A stretch of DNA of 26,119 bases, taken from contig JASLCG010000057.1 of assembly GCA_030151885.1 (NCBI GenBank), positions 1-26,119 on the forward strand, written 5' to 3'. The stretch comes from Bacteroides sp. (lineage in GTDB: Bacteria > Bacteroidota > Bacteroidia > Bacteroidales > Bacteroidaceae). This document shows positions 13,279-21,011 of this stretch, one piece after another; the stretch's first letter is position 1; every line of letters starts with the position of its first letter. The translations under genes were made by a program, and so were the position numbers. The notes under the pieces are model-generated. The model saw nothing but the letters and a program-made list of their open reading frames with translations, made no database searches and had not been told where the DNA came from.

Positions 13279-16200
13279 ATGAATTACACAAAATTTAAAT
13301 TTAGTAGGATAATGCTAGCTTCATTAGTTTTTGGTGGCCTAGTTATGCCTAACGTAGCTATTGCTGAAAACAATACAAAGAAGGAGTACACATCCTATCA
13401 AGTTGACCAACAAAAAAACATTATTAAAGGAGTTGTTATTGATTCGCAGACTAAAGAACCTATCATAGGGGCCAATATCTTCTATAAGGAGAAAGCTGTG
13501 GGAACAATTACAAATATAGATGGAGAGTATGAGCTGGACGCTCCAATAGGGGCAACCTTAACTGTATCTTACATTGGGTACAAAACACTAGATGTGAAAG
13601 CGACTCAGGGAGTCCAAAAAATACACCTTATAGAAGATACAGAGCTTCTTGACGAGGTAGTTGTGGTGGGTTATACGGTGCAGAAAAAGGAGAGCTTGAC
13701 AGGAGCAATGCAAGTCATAAAAAATGATAAACTAAAAGATGTAACTTCTCCATCGGTAGAGAATATGCTAAGTAGTAAAGCTCCTGGTGTGTATGTTGCA
13801 CCTGGCTCTGGACAACCTGGTTCGGTGGGTGCTGTTATGATTCGTGGAAAATCTACCATTAATGGAAGTACAAGCCCACTATGGGTAGTAGATGGAACTA
13901 TTATGGGAACAGATGCAGGGGCACTGAATCCTGCAGATATAGAGTCTATGTCCATCTTAAAAGATGCTGCTTCTACTGCTATTTATGGTTCGCAAGGGGC
14001 TAATGGTGTAATTGTAATTACTACTAAAAGACCTAAGAGTGAAGACCTGCAAGTAAACTTCTCGTCAAAAGTGGGTATTACTAAATTAAATAATGGTAGG
14101 CTTAAAATGATGAATGGAAGCCAACTGTACGACTATTTTGATAGTTTAGATAATAATCAGGCCCTTACATCAAATCAAATCTGGACTCCAGAGTTAAGAA
14201 ATCAAAACTTCGACTGGTGGGATTTTGCTACACATACAGGAATGGCTCAAGATTATAACCTATCATTAAATGGTGGTACTAAAAAATTGCGTTCATTTTT
14301 CTCTATGGGAGTGTATGATGAAGATGGAGCTGTAAGAGGATTTGACTATACGAAGTATAGTTTTAGATTTAAATCGGAATATACACCGTTTAAGTTTCTT
14401 ACTATAAAGCCAAATGCTGCTGGATCTCGTACAAAGACAATGAATAGACAGCACTCTACATCGGCTATGTATTCGAATATGCCATGGGATTCTCCGTTCG
14501 ATAAAGATGGGAATATTGTTGACCATCGTTCTGAATTGTGGTTTAATAGTAACTCTACCAACTATGTAAAAGATTTACAATGGAATAATACTAAAGTAGA
14601 AAAGTATGAATTCGTTGGTGGTGTAGATTTTAAAGTGGACTTTACAGATTGGTTAAGCTTTGCATCGGTTAATAATGTGAAGTGGAACTACTACAACAGT
14701 GCCTCTTATACAGATCCACGCTCGTCTTCTGGAGAGTCTGTTAATGGTAGAATTGGAGACTATCAATATTATACGATGCGTAAATATACTAGCCAAGTTT
14801 TAAACTTCAACAAAGCTTTTGGTAAACACTCTGTAAATGCGCTATTGGGTTACGAGTATAACGACTATAAATTAAAGGTTACTGATGTTTCTGGTACGGG
14901 TTTTATTCCAGGATTGGGTGTGTTAAATGTTGTAGCTGTACCTGAAAAGACAAAAGGGTATATTAACGAGAGTGCTATGCAATCTTATTTCTTCAATGCA
15001 CATTATGCATACGATAACAGGTATCTAGCGCAATTCTCGGTGCGTAGAGATGGTGCATCTAACTTCGGAGATAATGAAAAGTATGGTAATTTCTACTCTA
15101 TTAGTGGTGGTTGGAATGTAAACAGAGAAGCTTGGTTTAATGCCGACTGGGTGGACGAGCTAAAGCTTCGTGCCTCTTTTGGTACGGTGGGGAACAAGCC
15201 AAATCAGTTGTACCCTCAATATAATTTATATTCTGGAAGCGAATCTTACGACGAAGAGAGCGGGTTATTATTGAGCCAAATAGGGAATAAAGACCTAACA
15301 TGGGAGAAGACATATACCACAGGTTTAGGATTAGATTTATCGCTATTCCAAAGATTCAGAATGAATTTAGATTACTATTATAAAATAACCGATAATATGC
15401 TTTATGCAGTACCTGTAAGTGCTGTAACTGGTGTTAGTAGTGTTTGGAGAAACATTGGTAAAGTTAAAAATACAGGTGTTGAGTTGAGCATTGGTGGCGA
15501 TATAATCTCTACTGAAGACATTTTATGGTCGGTAGATTTAAACTTGGGACACAATAAAAATAGAGTAAAAGAGTTGTATGGAGAGAGATCGGAAATTATT
15601 GTTGGCGACGGTTTAAATGCGGCTGGTACAGCAGACAAAATTTTAAAGAGTGGATACGATAGTGATATGTTTTACTTGGCAGAGTGGGCTGGAGTTAATA
15701 AAGATACAGGGGCTCCAATGTGGTATACTAATACGCTGAACGAAGATGGTTCTAGAAGTAGAGAGACTACCGAAAACTATAGTAAAGCTCAAAAAGTAAT
15801 CTATAAGAGTTCTGCTCCTGATGTGTTTGGAGGAGTATCTACCAACTTTAAATACAAGGATTTTGATCTAAGTGCAAACTTTGGTTTTTCGTTTGGTGGC
15901 AAAATTTACAACTATTCTAGAACAGAATACGACTCGGATGGTGCATACACAGATCGTAACCAAATGAAGTTAAAATCGGGCTGGAGTCGTTGGGAGAAAC
16001 CAGGAGACAATGCAACTCACCCAAAAGCAATTTATCAGAATGGTACAAGAGCTAATGGTGTATCGTCACGTTATTTAGAGAGTTCGAACTACTTTAAACT
16101 GCGTTCGCTTACACTTGGTTATAACTTTTACTTACCACAATATTACATCTCTAACTTAAGAGTATTCGTTACTGGAGAGAATTTATTTACCATTACCCCA

Positions 16201-16317
16201 TACTCTGGAGTTGACCCAGAAATTCCGATTATAGATGGAAAGATATCTAGCTCTACAGGACCTTCTGTTTACCCATCTGTACGTAAATTTATGTTTGGTG
16301 TTAATATTACTTTATAA
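13279..16317 (+). CDS. SusC/RagA-family TonB-dependent outer-membrane transporter
   Basis: A 1012-residue outer-membrane transporter. The signal peptide ends after VAIA (residue 29). A carboxypeptidase-regulatory-like domain spans about 48-120 (GVVIDSQTKEPIIGANIFYK). The family signature follows as LLDEVVVVGYTVQKKESLTG (about 123-142), then the plug domain up to about 250 (GANGVIVITTKRP), then a 22-strand barrel ending in FMFGVNITL. Length is typical. With the SusD-like lipoprotein 11 nt downstream it forms the pair that captures and imports a large nutrient, usually an oligosaccharide or peptide. No glycoside hydrolase, sulfatase, HTCS regulator or anti-sigma pair is adjacent, so the substrate cannot be inferred. 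Confidence 0.96.
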   Translation: MNYTKFKFSRIMLASLVFGGLVMPNVAIAENNTKKEYTSYQVDQQKNIIKGVVIDSQTKEPIIGANIFYKEKAVGTITNIDGEYELDAPIGATLTVSYIGYKTLDVKATQGVQKIHLIEDTELLDEVVVVGYTVQKKESLTGAMQVIKNDKLKDVTSPSVENMLSSKAPGVYVAPGSGQPGSVGAVMIRGKSTINGSTSPLWVVDGTIMGTDAGALNPADIESMSILKDAASTAIYGSQGANGVIVITTKRPKSEDLQVNFSSKVGITKLNNGRLKMMNGSQLYDYFDSLDNNQALTSNQIWTPELRNQNFDWWDFATHTGMAQDYNLSLNGGTKKLRSFFSMGVYDEDGAVRGFDYTKYSFRFKSEYTPFKFLTIKPNAAGSRTKTMNRQHSTSAMYSNMPWDSPFDKDGNIVDHRSELWFNSNSTNYVKDLQWNNTKVEKYEFVGGVDFKVDFTDWLSFASVNNVKWNYYNSASYTDPRSSSGESVNGRIGDYQYYTMRKYTSQVLNFNKAFGKHSVNALLGYEYNDYKLKVTDVSGTGFIPGLGVLNVVAVPEKTKGYINESAMQSYFFNAHYAYDNRYLAQFSVRRDGASNFGDNEKYGNFYSISGGWNVNREAWFNADWVDELKLRASFGTVGNKPNQLYPQYNLYSGSESYDEESGLLLSQIGNKDLTWEKTYTTGLGLDLSLFQRFRMNLDYYYKITDNMLYAVPVSAVTGVSSVWRNIGKVKNTGVELSIGGDIISTEDILWSVDLNLGHNKNRVKELYGERSEIIVGDGLNAAGTADKILKSGYDSDMFYLAEWAGVNKDTGAPMWYTNTLNEDGSRSRETTENYSKAQKVIYKSSAPDVFGGVSTNFKYKDFDLSANFGFSFGGKIYNYSRTEYDSDGAYTDRNQMKLKSGWSRWEKPGDNATHPKAIYQNGTRANGVSSRYLESSNYFKLRSLTLGYNFYLPQYYISNLRVFVTGENLFTITPYSGVDPEIPIIDGKISSSTGPSVYPSVRKFMFGVNITL

Positions 16318-16328
16318 TTTGACTTGAT

Positions 16329-18188
16329 ATGAAAAAGATAAAATATATACTCTTTGCACTGCTGTTTATAGCAACAGGTTGCAACATTGATCGATTCCCA
16401 AAATCATCCATCAATAAAGATGATATAGATAAAAGCCCCGAAACTTATTTGCCTTACGTAATGAATGGCTGCTATGCATCATTAAAGAACTGGACAGACC
16501 CTATGCATAGATGTGGCGAATATGCTGGCGATAATATTAATATTCGTGGCTACTCTACCGATGCTTTCTTTGAATTTATATCGTTTATAAGAACTCCAGA
16601 TAATTATAGATTAAACTCTATGTGGCACGATAGTTATCGGGTTATAGCAAATGCATCGAATGTTATTAAGACAATTGAAGAGGGACAAAGTGCTTTTGTA
16701 GATAATAACTTGGCAGAGTGCTACTTTATGCGTGGCATGATGTACTTTTACCTCTGTAGAGCCTTTGGAAGACCTTATTATGATAATCCTGAAAAGAATT
16801 TAGGCGTGCCAATCGTAAATGGTACTCCTGACGATATTTTTGGAAAGCTTCCTAATAGAGCTACCGTTGCAGAGACTTACAAACAAGTTATTGAAGATTT
16901 AGAAAATGCCGAAAGATTATTTAATGACGAGAATAAGTTAAGCAAAATACGTGGTACGAAAGAGGCTACTCAGGCATTGCTATCTAGGGTGTATCTATTT
17001 ATGAGTGGTACTTATGAAAACCCAAATGTAGAGTATGCAAAATTGGCCGAAAAATATGCTACGCTAGTGATAGAATCGGGTAAGTATGAGTTGTTAGGCA
17101 GAGAGCAGTTTATGTTATACAATACGCTGACTCCCGAAAATAATGCGGAAACTATTTTTGCTATTAAACGTAAAGAGAGCGAATTTACTGGTGGAGATTA
17201 TTACTATACAATTGGTGGTATGTATGCTACTATTAAAGGTACGGGATGGGGAGAAATGTATTCGAGTGAAAAATACATCTCTATGCTGAATGAGACAGGA
17301 AGAAATGACTGGAGAGAGGAATCGTATAATATGGTAGATGCTCGTGCTGCATTTATCAGCCCAAACTATGAGAAAAAAGAGGGCAAAACTACTCCTGTAT
17401 TTAGATTTGTTAGAGATACCTACGATGTGAAGGCAAACCTTACAGAGAGTAATTTAAACAGTTATAACTACGAACAATTGACCTTACTAAACGAGGGTGG
17501 TAAACTGTATGCTGTTGAAAATGCAAAAGTTTATACCAAAGAGGTGGACGAAAAAGGAAATTTAAAGCCTGAAATGGTAGTAGTTAATGGTGTGTCGACA
17601 GCTAAAACAGTAGAGGTTAAATATGAGTTAAAGCCAATAAACGAAGAGCAACAAACCTATTACATTGAAAAGTATAACACAGGTAACAATCAGTCGCCAA
17701 TTTATAAAAGAGTGGAAGGTATGATTGATAATAAAATTGTACTAAATAGAAACTTCCCAATGTTTTATGTTGTAAAATGTTCGTTAGAGGGTAATCTTCT
17801 ACATTTGCACTCTCCTGTTATCTCTAGACTTGGAGAGGTGTATCTTAACCGTGCAGAAGCTCGTGCTAAGATGGGGAAATATGCCGATGCTTTAGAAGAT
17901 CTTAATAAGATTAGAGAGCGATCTATTGTTGGTGGTGGATATGATAATCTAGATGCTACAAATGCAGCAGAGCGTATTGATAAAGAACGTCAGCTAGAAT
18001 TGGCATATCAGGCCGAAAGAAGTTACGATGTATTTAGAAATGGTAAGCCGTTAGAGCGAAAATACCCTGGTGCACACAATAATTTGGAGGTTATACCAGC
18101 AAATGATTTCCGTGTGATATACTTCATTCCACAAAAGGCTATAAATGATTATAATGGCACTTTAACACAAAACCCTATAACAAACTAA
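16329..18188 (+). CDS. SusD/RagB-family nutrient-binding lipoprotein
   Basis: A 619-residue surface lipoprotein with the lipobox IATGC (acylated Cys18). N-terminal SusD-like and C-terminal RagB/SusD domains are visible. Typical blocks are the TPR-like MRGMMYFYLCRAFGRPYY (about residues 135-152) and the C-terminal GEVYLNRAEARAKMGKYADA followed by LNKIRERS (about 502-533). It acts as the lid of the SusC transporter. Residues about 385-475 contain a Lys/Glu-rich region that looks like an insertion relative to compact SusD proteins. It is co-transcribed with the susC-like gene and followed by a strong terminator. Confidence 0.95.
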   Translation: MKKIKYILFALLFIATGCNIDRFPKSSINKDDIDKSPETYLPYVMNGCYASLKNWTDPMHRCGEYAGDNINIRGYSTDAFFEFISFIRTPDNYRLNSMWHDSYRVIANASNVIKTIEEGQSAFVDNNLAECYFMRGMMYFYLCRAFGRPYYDNPEKNLGVPIVNGTPDDIFGKLPNRATVAETYKQVIEDLENAERLFNDENKLSKIRGTKEATQALLSRVYLFMSGTYENPNVEYAKLAEKYATLVIESGKYELLGREQFMLYNTLTPENNAETIFAIKRKESEFTGGDYYYTIGGMYATIKGTGWGEMYSSEKYISMLNETGRNDWREESYNMVDARAAFISPNYEKKEGKTTPVFRFVRDTYDVKANLTESNLNSYNYEQLTLLNEGGKLYAVENAKVYTKEVDEKGNLKPEMVVVNGVSTAKTVEVKYELKPINEEQQTYYIEKYNTGNNQSPIYKRVEGMIDNKIVLNRNFPMFYVVKCSLEGNLLHLHSPVISRLGEVYLNRAEARAKMGKYADALEDLNKIRERSIVGGGYDNLDATNAAERIDKERQLELAYQAERSYDVFRNGKPLERKYPGAHNNLEVIPANDFRVIYFIPQKAINDYNGTLTQNPITN

Positions 18189-18242
18189 AGATGAATGGAT
18201 TGTTCAACTCTAATAAGGGTTGATGTAAGATTTAAAATAGAT

Positions 18243-18281
18243 AAAGCCGTTTAGCTAATTAGTAGTCTAAACGGCTTTTTT
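18243..18281 (+). terminator. Intrinsic terminator of the susCD-like operon
   Basis: AAAGCCGTTTAG (18243-18254) and CTAAACGGCTTT (18267-18278) are perfect complements with a 12-nt loop, and the T-run extends to 18281. Confidence 0.92.
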
Positions 18282-18498
18282 AGTGTCTTAAAAGTCTAAA
18301 ATAGATTGCTAAGAATATACATACAGGCTAGTATAATTTGTAATTAAGTGATATATATGTTATGTTAGTTGGCTCATAAAACTGCAGAAGGCGCTATTTA
18401 TTCATATTCCCGTAGTGTATTGACGGTTATTTTGCCGCTGCGTATTCTTACTTATTAAGAGAAAAATAATTTTATAAATTCGAAAAAAAAGAACAATT
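18282..18498. other. Upstream region of the MscS-like gene
   Basis: There is no ORF. Near-consensus -7 words are present (TATAATTTG near 18331 and TTATTTTG near 18427), but neither fits TAnnTTTG exactly. The ATG is preceded by an A-rich stretch, the usual Bacteroidota alternative to a Shine-Dalgarno. Confidence 0.4.
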
Positions 18499-19767
18499 AT
18501 GATGGATCCACAACTTCCTGTTACCAAAACTTATGCTGGTGTGTTAGCTAAATGGGTAAGAGGATTATTAAATTCAATGGGCATTTCGGAGGACTATGTT
18601 CCTGTTGCACGACTTGTAATTCTATTAATTCTGCTGGGCGTGGCAGTTTACGTACTCTTGTATGTAGCTGATAATATTATACGTTTCTTTATTAAACGTG
18701 CTGGTAAAATATCGAATATTAAGATTCTAGATTACCTGATTCAGAATAAATTGCCTTTTTATTTAGGTTTGTTAGCTCCTTACACGCTGGTTAAAAATAC
18801 GATTAATATTATATTTATAGATTATCCTGATTGGATTTCTCCACTGCATAAATGTGTTGACATATACCTGGTACTCCTTATTATATGGAGCGTGGTGGCT
18901 TTGGTGAAATCGTTCTTCAACGTGTTGCAAGAGAGACCTGCTTTCGAGAATAAACCGATGCATAGCTACATTCAGGTTATTTCAATAATACTTTATGGTA
19001 TGGGCTTTATTGTGGTCTTTGCCATTTTAACAGGTAAGTCTGCTTTAACTATTCTTACTACACTGGGTGCGGCATCGGCCATTATGATGTTGGTATTCCA
19101 AGACTCTATTAAGGGCTTCGTTGGTAGTATACAGATGAGTGCCAATAATATGGTAGAGTTGGGCGACTGGATTACAATGCCAAAGTATAATGCCGATGGT
19201 AATGTGTTGGAGGTTAACTTAAACTCGGTAAAGGTTCAAAATTTTGATAAAACAATAACAACTATTCCTACATATGCCTTAATATCGGACTCGTTCCAGA
19301 ACTGGAAAGGTATGCAAGAGGCTGGTGGACGAAGAACTAAAAAAAGTATCTTTATAAAGCAAGGTAGTATTCGTTTTATGAAGGAACAAGAGTTGGAAAA
19401 CTTCCGCAAAATAGCTTGTCTAAATGAAGTGATAGAGGATAAGTTGGCCAACTATTCTAATACTGATAGGGTGCTGATAGGTGGTGCTGTACCTGTTACA
19501 AATAACGACCTATTTATGGCCTATGCACAATACTATTTACGAAATCATAAGCATGTAGCACAAGAGTTAACGCTACTAGTGCGTCAATTAGCTCCATCAG
19601 AAAAAGGGATTCCTGTTGAGTTGTATTTCTTTACAGCTACTACTGTATGGGCAGAGTATGAAGGGATATCGACCGAGATAATGAACCACCTGATTGGTAT
19701 GGTGCCTGTATTCGATTTACAGATTTTTGAAGTATTATCCGACAATCCTGGGAAGATAATCGCTTAA
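18499..19767 (+). CDS. MscS-family mechanosensitive channel, YbdG-like
   Basis: A 422-residue inner-membrane channel. About five membrane helices (roughly 30-50, 75-95, 108-135, 153-175, 180-200) precede the pore-lining segment LTTLGAASAIMMLVFQDSIK (about residues 177-196) and the beta domain (VELGDWITMPKYNADGNVLE). The later GGRRTKKSIFIKQGSIRFM is characteristic of the YbdG branch rather than short MscS. It releases solutes on hypo-osmotic stress; YbdG-type proteins are low-activity or regulatory channels. It is monocistronic. Confidence 0.9.
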   Translation: MMDPQLPVTKTYAGVLAKWVRGLLNSMGISEDYVPVARLVILLILLGVAVYVLLYVADNIIRFFIKRAGKISNIKILDYLIQNKLPFYLGLLAPYTLVKNTINIIFIDYPDWISPLHKCVDIYLVLLIIWSVVALVKSFFNVLQERPAFENKPMHSYIQVISIILYGMGFIVVFAILTGKSALTILTTLGAASAIMMLVFQDSIKGFVGSIQMSANNMVELGDWITMPKYNADGNVLEVNLNSVKVQNFDKTITTIPTYALISDSFQNWKGMQEAGGRRTKKSIFIKQGSIRFMKEQELENFRKIACLNEVIEDKLANYSNTDRVLIGGAVPVTNNDLFMAYAQYYLRNHKHVAQELTLLVRQLAPSEKGIPVELYFFTATTVWAEYEGISTEIMNHLIGMVPVFDLQIFEVLSDNPGKIIA

Positions 19768-19795
19768 TAGAGTTATAAATCAGATTTTTAGATAT

Positions 19796-19840
19796 AAAAT
19801 ATAGGGTGCAATTACTTGAAGTAATTGCACCCTATATTTT
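19796..19840. terminator. Bidirectional terminator, 22-bp inverted repeat
   Basis: Perfect 22-nt arms (19796-19817 and 19819-19840) around a single G give a roughly 20-bp stem with a TTGAA loop, with A4 at the left end and T4 plus GTTTT at the right. It ends both the MscS-like gene (+) and the convergent glyoxalase-fold gene (-). Confidence 0.92.
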
Positions 19841-19892
19841 GTTTTATAATCGCTATGTTATGTTATAACACATCCGTAGCAGTTTGAAGTAT

Positions 19893-20519
19893 TTATACTT
19901 TATAAGAAGAACTTAATAGTACGATTTCTAGGTTTTCTATTAAGTTATCTAATACAGCAGTCTCTTTAATGTTACACTTAAAACAGATTTGATTCTTTAC
20001 ACCAGGTTCTACATCAAAAAGTTCTTGTATCACTGGTGGCAGACGATCATTTAACTTTAACCCCTCGCAGCCTTGTATGGCATATTTCCCTCCACCAACT
20101 GCTTTAAACTCGTTTTTAAGTCTTGTTTTCCAGCCATCGGTATCGAAGTTGTATTTTACTAAATATAGGGTGGGGTATATTTTATCTTCCTCTACGGTAA
20201 GAATACTTTTAGCCTGAGCTAGGTTGGCTATTTTACAGCCTAGACTTTTCTCTTTAAGATACTTTTCTGTTTCATCTATACTGATGTGGGTTTGGAAGGC
20301 CGCACCCGTAAAGCCAATGTTTAAAGAGTTTGGATTTCCAAATTTGACTTTGAAATTTACGAATTCAATGTTTAAGTCGCCCAAATTTACGCCGACGCTT
20401 ATATAGTCTTGATTGGCAATGCTATCCCACGCTAAAGGTACACCTAAAACATCAGCAAGTCTCTCTGCCGACGTTTGAGGATCTTCTACCTCTACCATTA
20501 AATGATCTAATTTATACAT
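19893..20519 (-). CDS. VOC/glyoxalase-fold protein (Glyoxalase_3-like)
   Basis: A 208-residue cytoplasmic protein of the vicinal-oxygen-chelate superfamily. It opens with YKLDHLMVEVEDPQTSAERL, where H6 is the usual first metal ligand of the fold. IEFVNFK (about 51-57) gives the expected strand with its acidic ligand, and FQTHISIDETEKYL (about 75-88) starts the second half. Best fit is Glyoxalase_3 (PF13468). VOC members include lyases, dioxygenases and binding proteins, and no specific reaction can be given. A frame on the opposite strand is a shadow. Confidence 0.75.
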   Translation of the reverse strand: MYKLDHLMVEVEDPQTSAERLADVLGVPLAWDSIANQDYISVGVNLGDLNIEFVNFKVKFGNPNSLNIGFTGAAFQTHISIDETEKYLKEKSLGCKIANLAQAKSILTVEEDKIYPTLYLVKYNFDTDGWKTRLKNEFKAVGGGKYAIQGCEGLKLNDRLPPVIQELFDVEPGVKNQICFKCNIKETAVLDNLIENLEIVLLSSSYKV

Positions 20520-20643
20520 AATAATCAGTGTATTATAAGGTTCAAGTTAAGTTTCATAAATATCATATTTTTTCAAAATAGTTATTTTTTGCTTTTAATC
20601 ATAACTTTTATTCAATTTCTATACGATAGTAGGTTCTAAAATG

Positions 20644-20696
20644 GCTAAAATCGAAAATAAAGGGCGTTAAATCGCTTTTTATGGTAAAAATAGGCT
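20644..20696 (+). repeat. Imperfect direct repeat, copy 1
   Basis: It begins GCTAAAATCGAAAATAAAGG and ends AGGCT. Copy 2 (20737-20788) begins GCTAAAATCGAAAGAAAAGG and ends AGGCT, 93 bp downstream. The first 20 bases are nearly identical, and the rest keeps the same order of short words (AAAT..CGC, TTGG/ATGG, AGGCT). Confidence 0.55.
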
Positions 20697-20736
20697 TAAT
20701 CAGAAATTAGAACTACACACGATAAACCATAAAGTC

Positions 20737-20788
20737 GCTAAAATCGAAAGAAAAGGGGCAAATTTCGCATTTGTTGGTTTTAAAGGCT
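20737..20788 (+). repeat. Imperfect direct repeat, copy 2
   Basis: Second copy of the roughly 53-bp unit starting at 20644; the two are separated by 40 bp of unrelated A/T-rich sequence. With only two diverged copies it is not a CRISPR array. It could be a duplicated regulatory site or a remnant of a dispersed repeat. Confidence 0.55.
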
Positions 20789-21011
20789 CAGAATATTGCT
20801 TAAATAGTTAATATACTAGACAAAATTGATTATCTTTACTTTCTTGAAAGTTGAGAGGACGTTTTTATTCGATTGTAGATAAAAACCACACTTAACAGCC
20901 TTGTAACGGTGAATAAAGCAACACTATTGATTCATTAATAGTCAGTAAGAAGTTGTATTTTTACAGGGCATTAACAGAGAATATACATTTTATAAATTAA
21001 TATCTTTTTAA

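Larger units (their letters stand above)
20520..21011. other. 492-bp gap upstream of gyrA
   Basis: There is no credible gene. It carries the imperfect direct repeat listed separately. TATTTTTA (20956-20963), one base from TAnnTTTG, may be the gyrA -7 element, giving a leader of about 40 nt. The part nearest the glyoxalase-fold gene is A/T-rich and should hold its leftward promoter, but no exact match was found. Confidence 0.5.

Noticed and set aside
20644..20788. CRISPR-like repeats
   Set aside because: Only two diverged copies, about 53 bp long, with no cas genes or regular spacers.
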